A stretch of DNA of 5,105 nt. Source: JBBRCX01 sp038204465 (GTDB taxonomy: Bacteria; Planctomycetota; Phycisphaerae; Tepidisphaerales; Tepidisphaeraceae). The notes beneath the pieces are model-generated. The model worked only from the letters and a program-made list of their open reading frames with translations. It had not been told where the DNA came from and did not search any database. The translations under genes and the position numbers were made by a program. Positions 5,015 to 5,105 of this stretch are shown in pieces (positions within the stretch are counted from its first letter, which is position 1; each line of letters opens with the position of its first letter). The stretch lies in NCBI GenBank assembly GCA_038204465.1, contig JBBRCX010000186.1:1-5105 (forward strand), in the 5' to 3' direction.

Positions 5015-5105
5015 TCTCAGCGAGCCACCTTCATCCCCCTTCTGTGAGCCGCACTCCCGCAGCCCGAGTCCTGCGCGATGGGCAAACGCGTGGAACGTCG
5101 CGTGC

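Larger units (their letters stand above)
4750..5105. other. Gene-poor upstream region of the operon, rich in hairpins and repeats
   Basis: I see no convincing gene here. One minus-strand frame is open from the window edge to about 4761, but it has no ATG with a ribosome site and its translation is Arg/Gly/Ala-rich and low in hydrophobic residues, as expected from GC-rich repeat DNA. The region contains the candidate EcfG promoter, two hairpin elements, an imperfect 18-bp direct repeat (4866-4883 and 4956-4973) and a GGCCGGCC palindrome (4825-4832). A + strand ATG at 5078-5080 starts MGKRVERRV and runs off the edge; it is too short to judge and has no clear ribosome site. Confidence 0.5.

Noticed and set aside
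1..5105. CRISPR array, insertion sequence or integrase
   Set aside because: No regularly spaced identical repeats, transposase-like or recombinase-like motifs, or long terminal inverted repeats were seen on either strand.

Overview
The window looks like chromosomal DNA from a high-GC alphaproteobacterium. The best guess is Hyphomicrobiales near Bradyrhizobium, based on overall composition, a tRNA-Gln with a U1-A72 end and encoded CCA, the protein families present, and GC-rich hairpin repeats between genes. The genus is inferred from general familiarity; no search was run.

Layout: the left edge (3-104, + strand) holds what may be the last 33 codons of an unidentified gene. It is followed by a tRNA-Gln (UUG) gene at 157-231 on the + strand. 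Positions 232-578 contain no convincing gene. From 4728 down to 579, three genes lie head to tail on the minus strand. The first encodes a secreted tetratricopeptide-repeat protein (3547-4728). The second encodes a secreted DUF4331 protein (1814-3406) with a strong Shine-Dalgarno sequence. The third encodes a HupE/UreJ-like membrane protein (579-1712) with a periplasmic N-terminal domain that carries a textbook EF-hand loop. The right end (4750-5105) has no convincing gene. It holds hairpin-forming repeats and, just upstream of the TPR gene, a candidate EcfG-type (general stress response) promoter.

All three proteins carry an N-terminal export signal, and the genes share one strand with gaps of 140 and 101 bp and no obvious terminator between them. 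The simplest reading is a single envelope module: a periplasmic TPR scaffold, a secreted DUF4331 protein of unknown function, and an inner-membrane protein from a family associated with nickel or other metal transport. I know of no experimental description of this trio. It is the best candidate here for an undescribed system, but its function, its metal link and its stress regulation are inferences.
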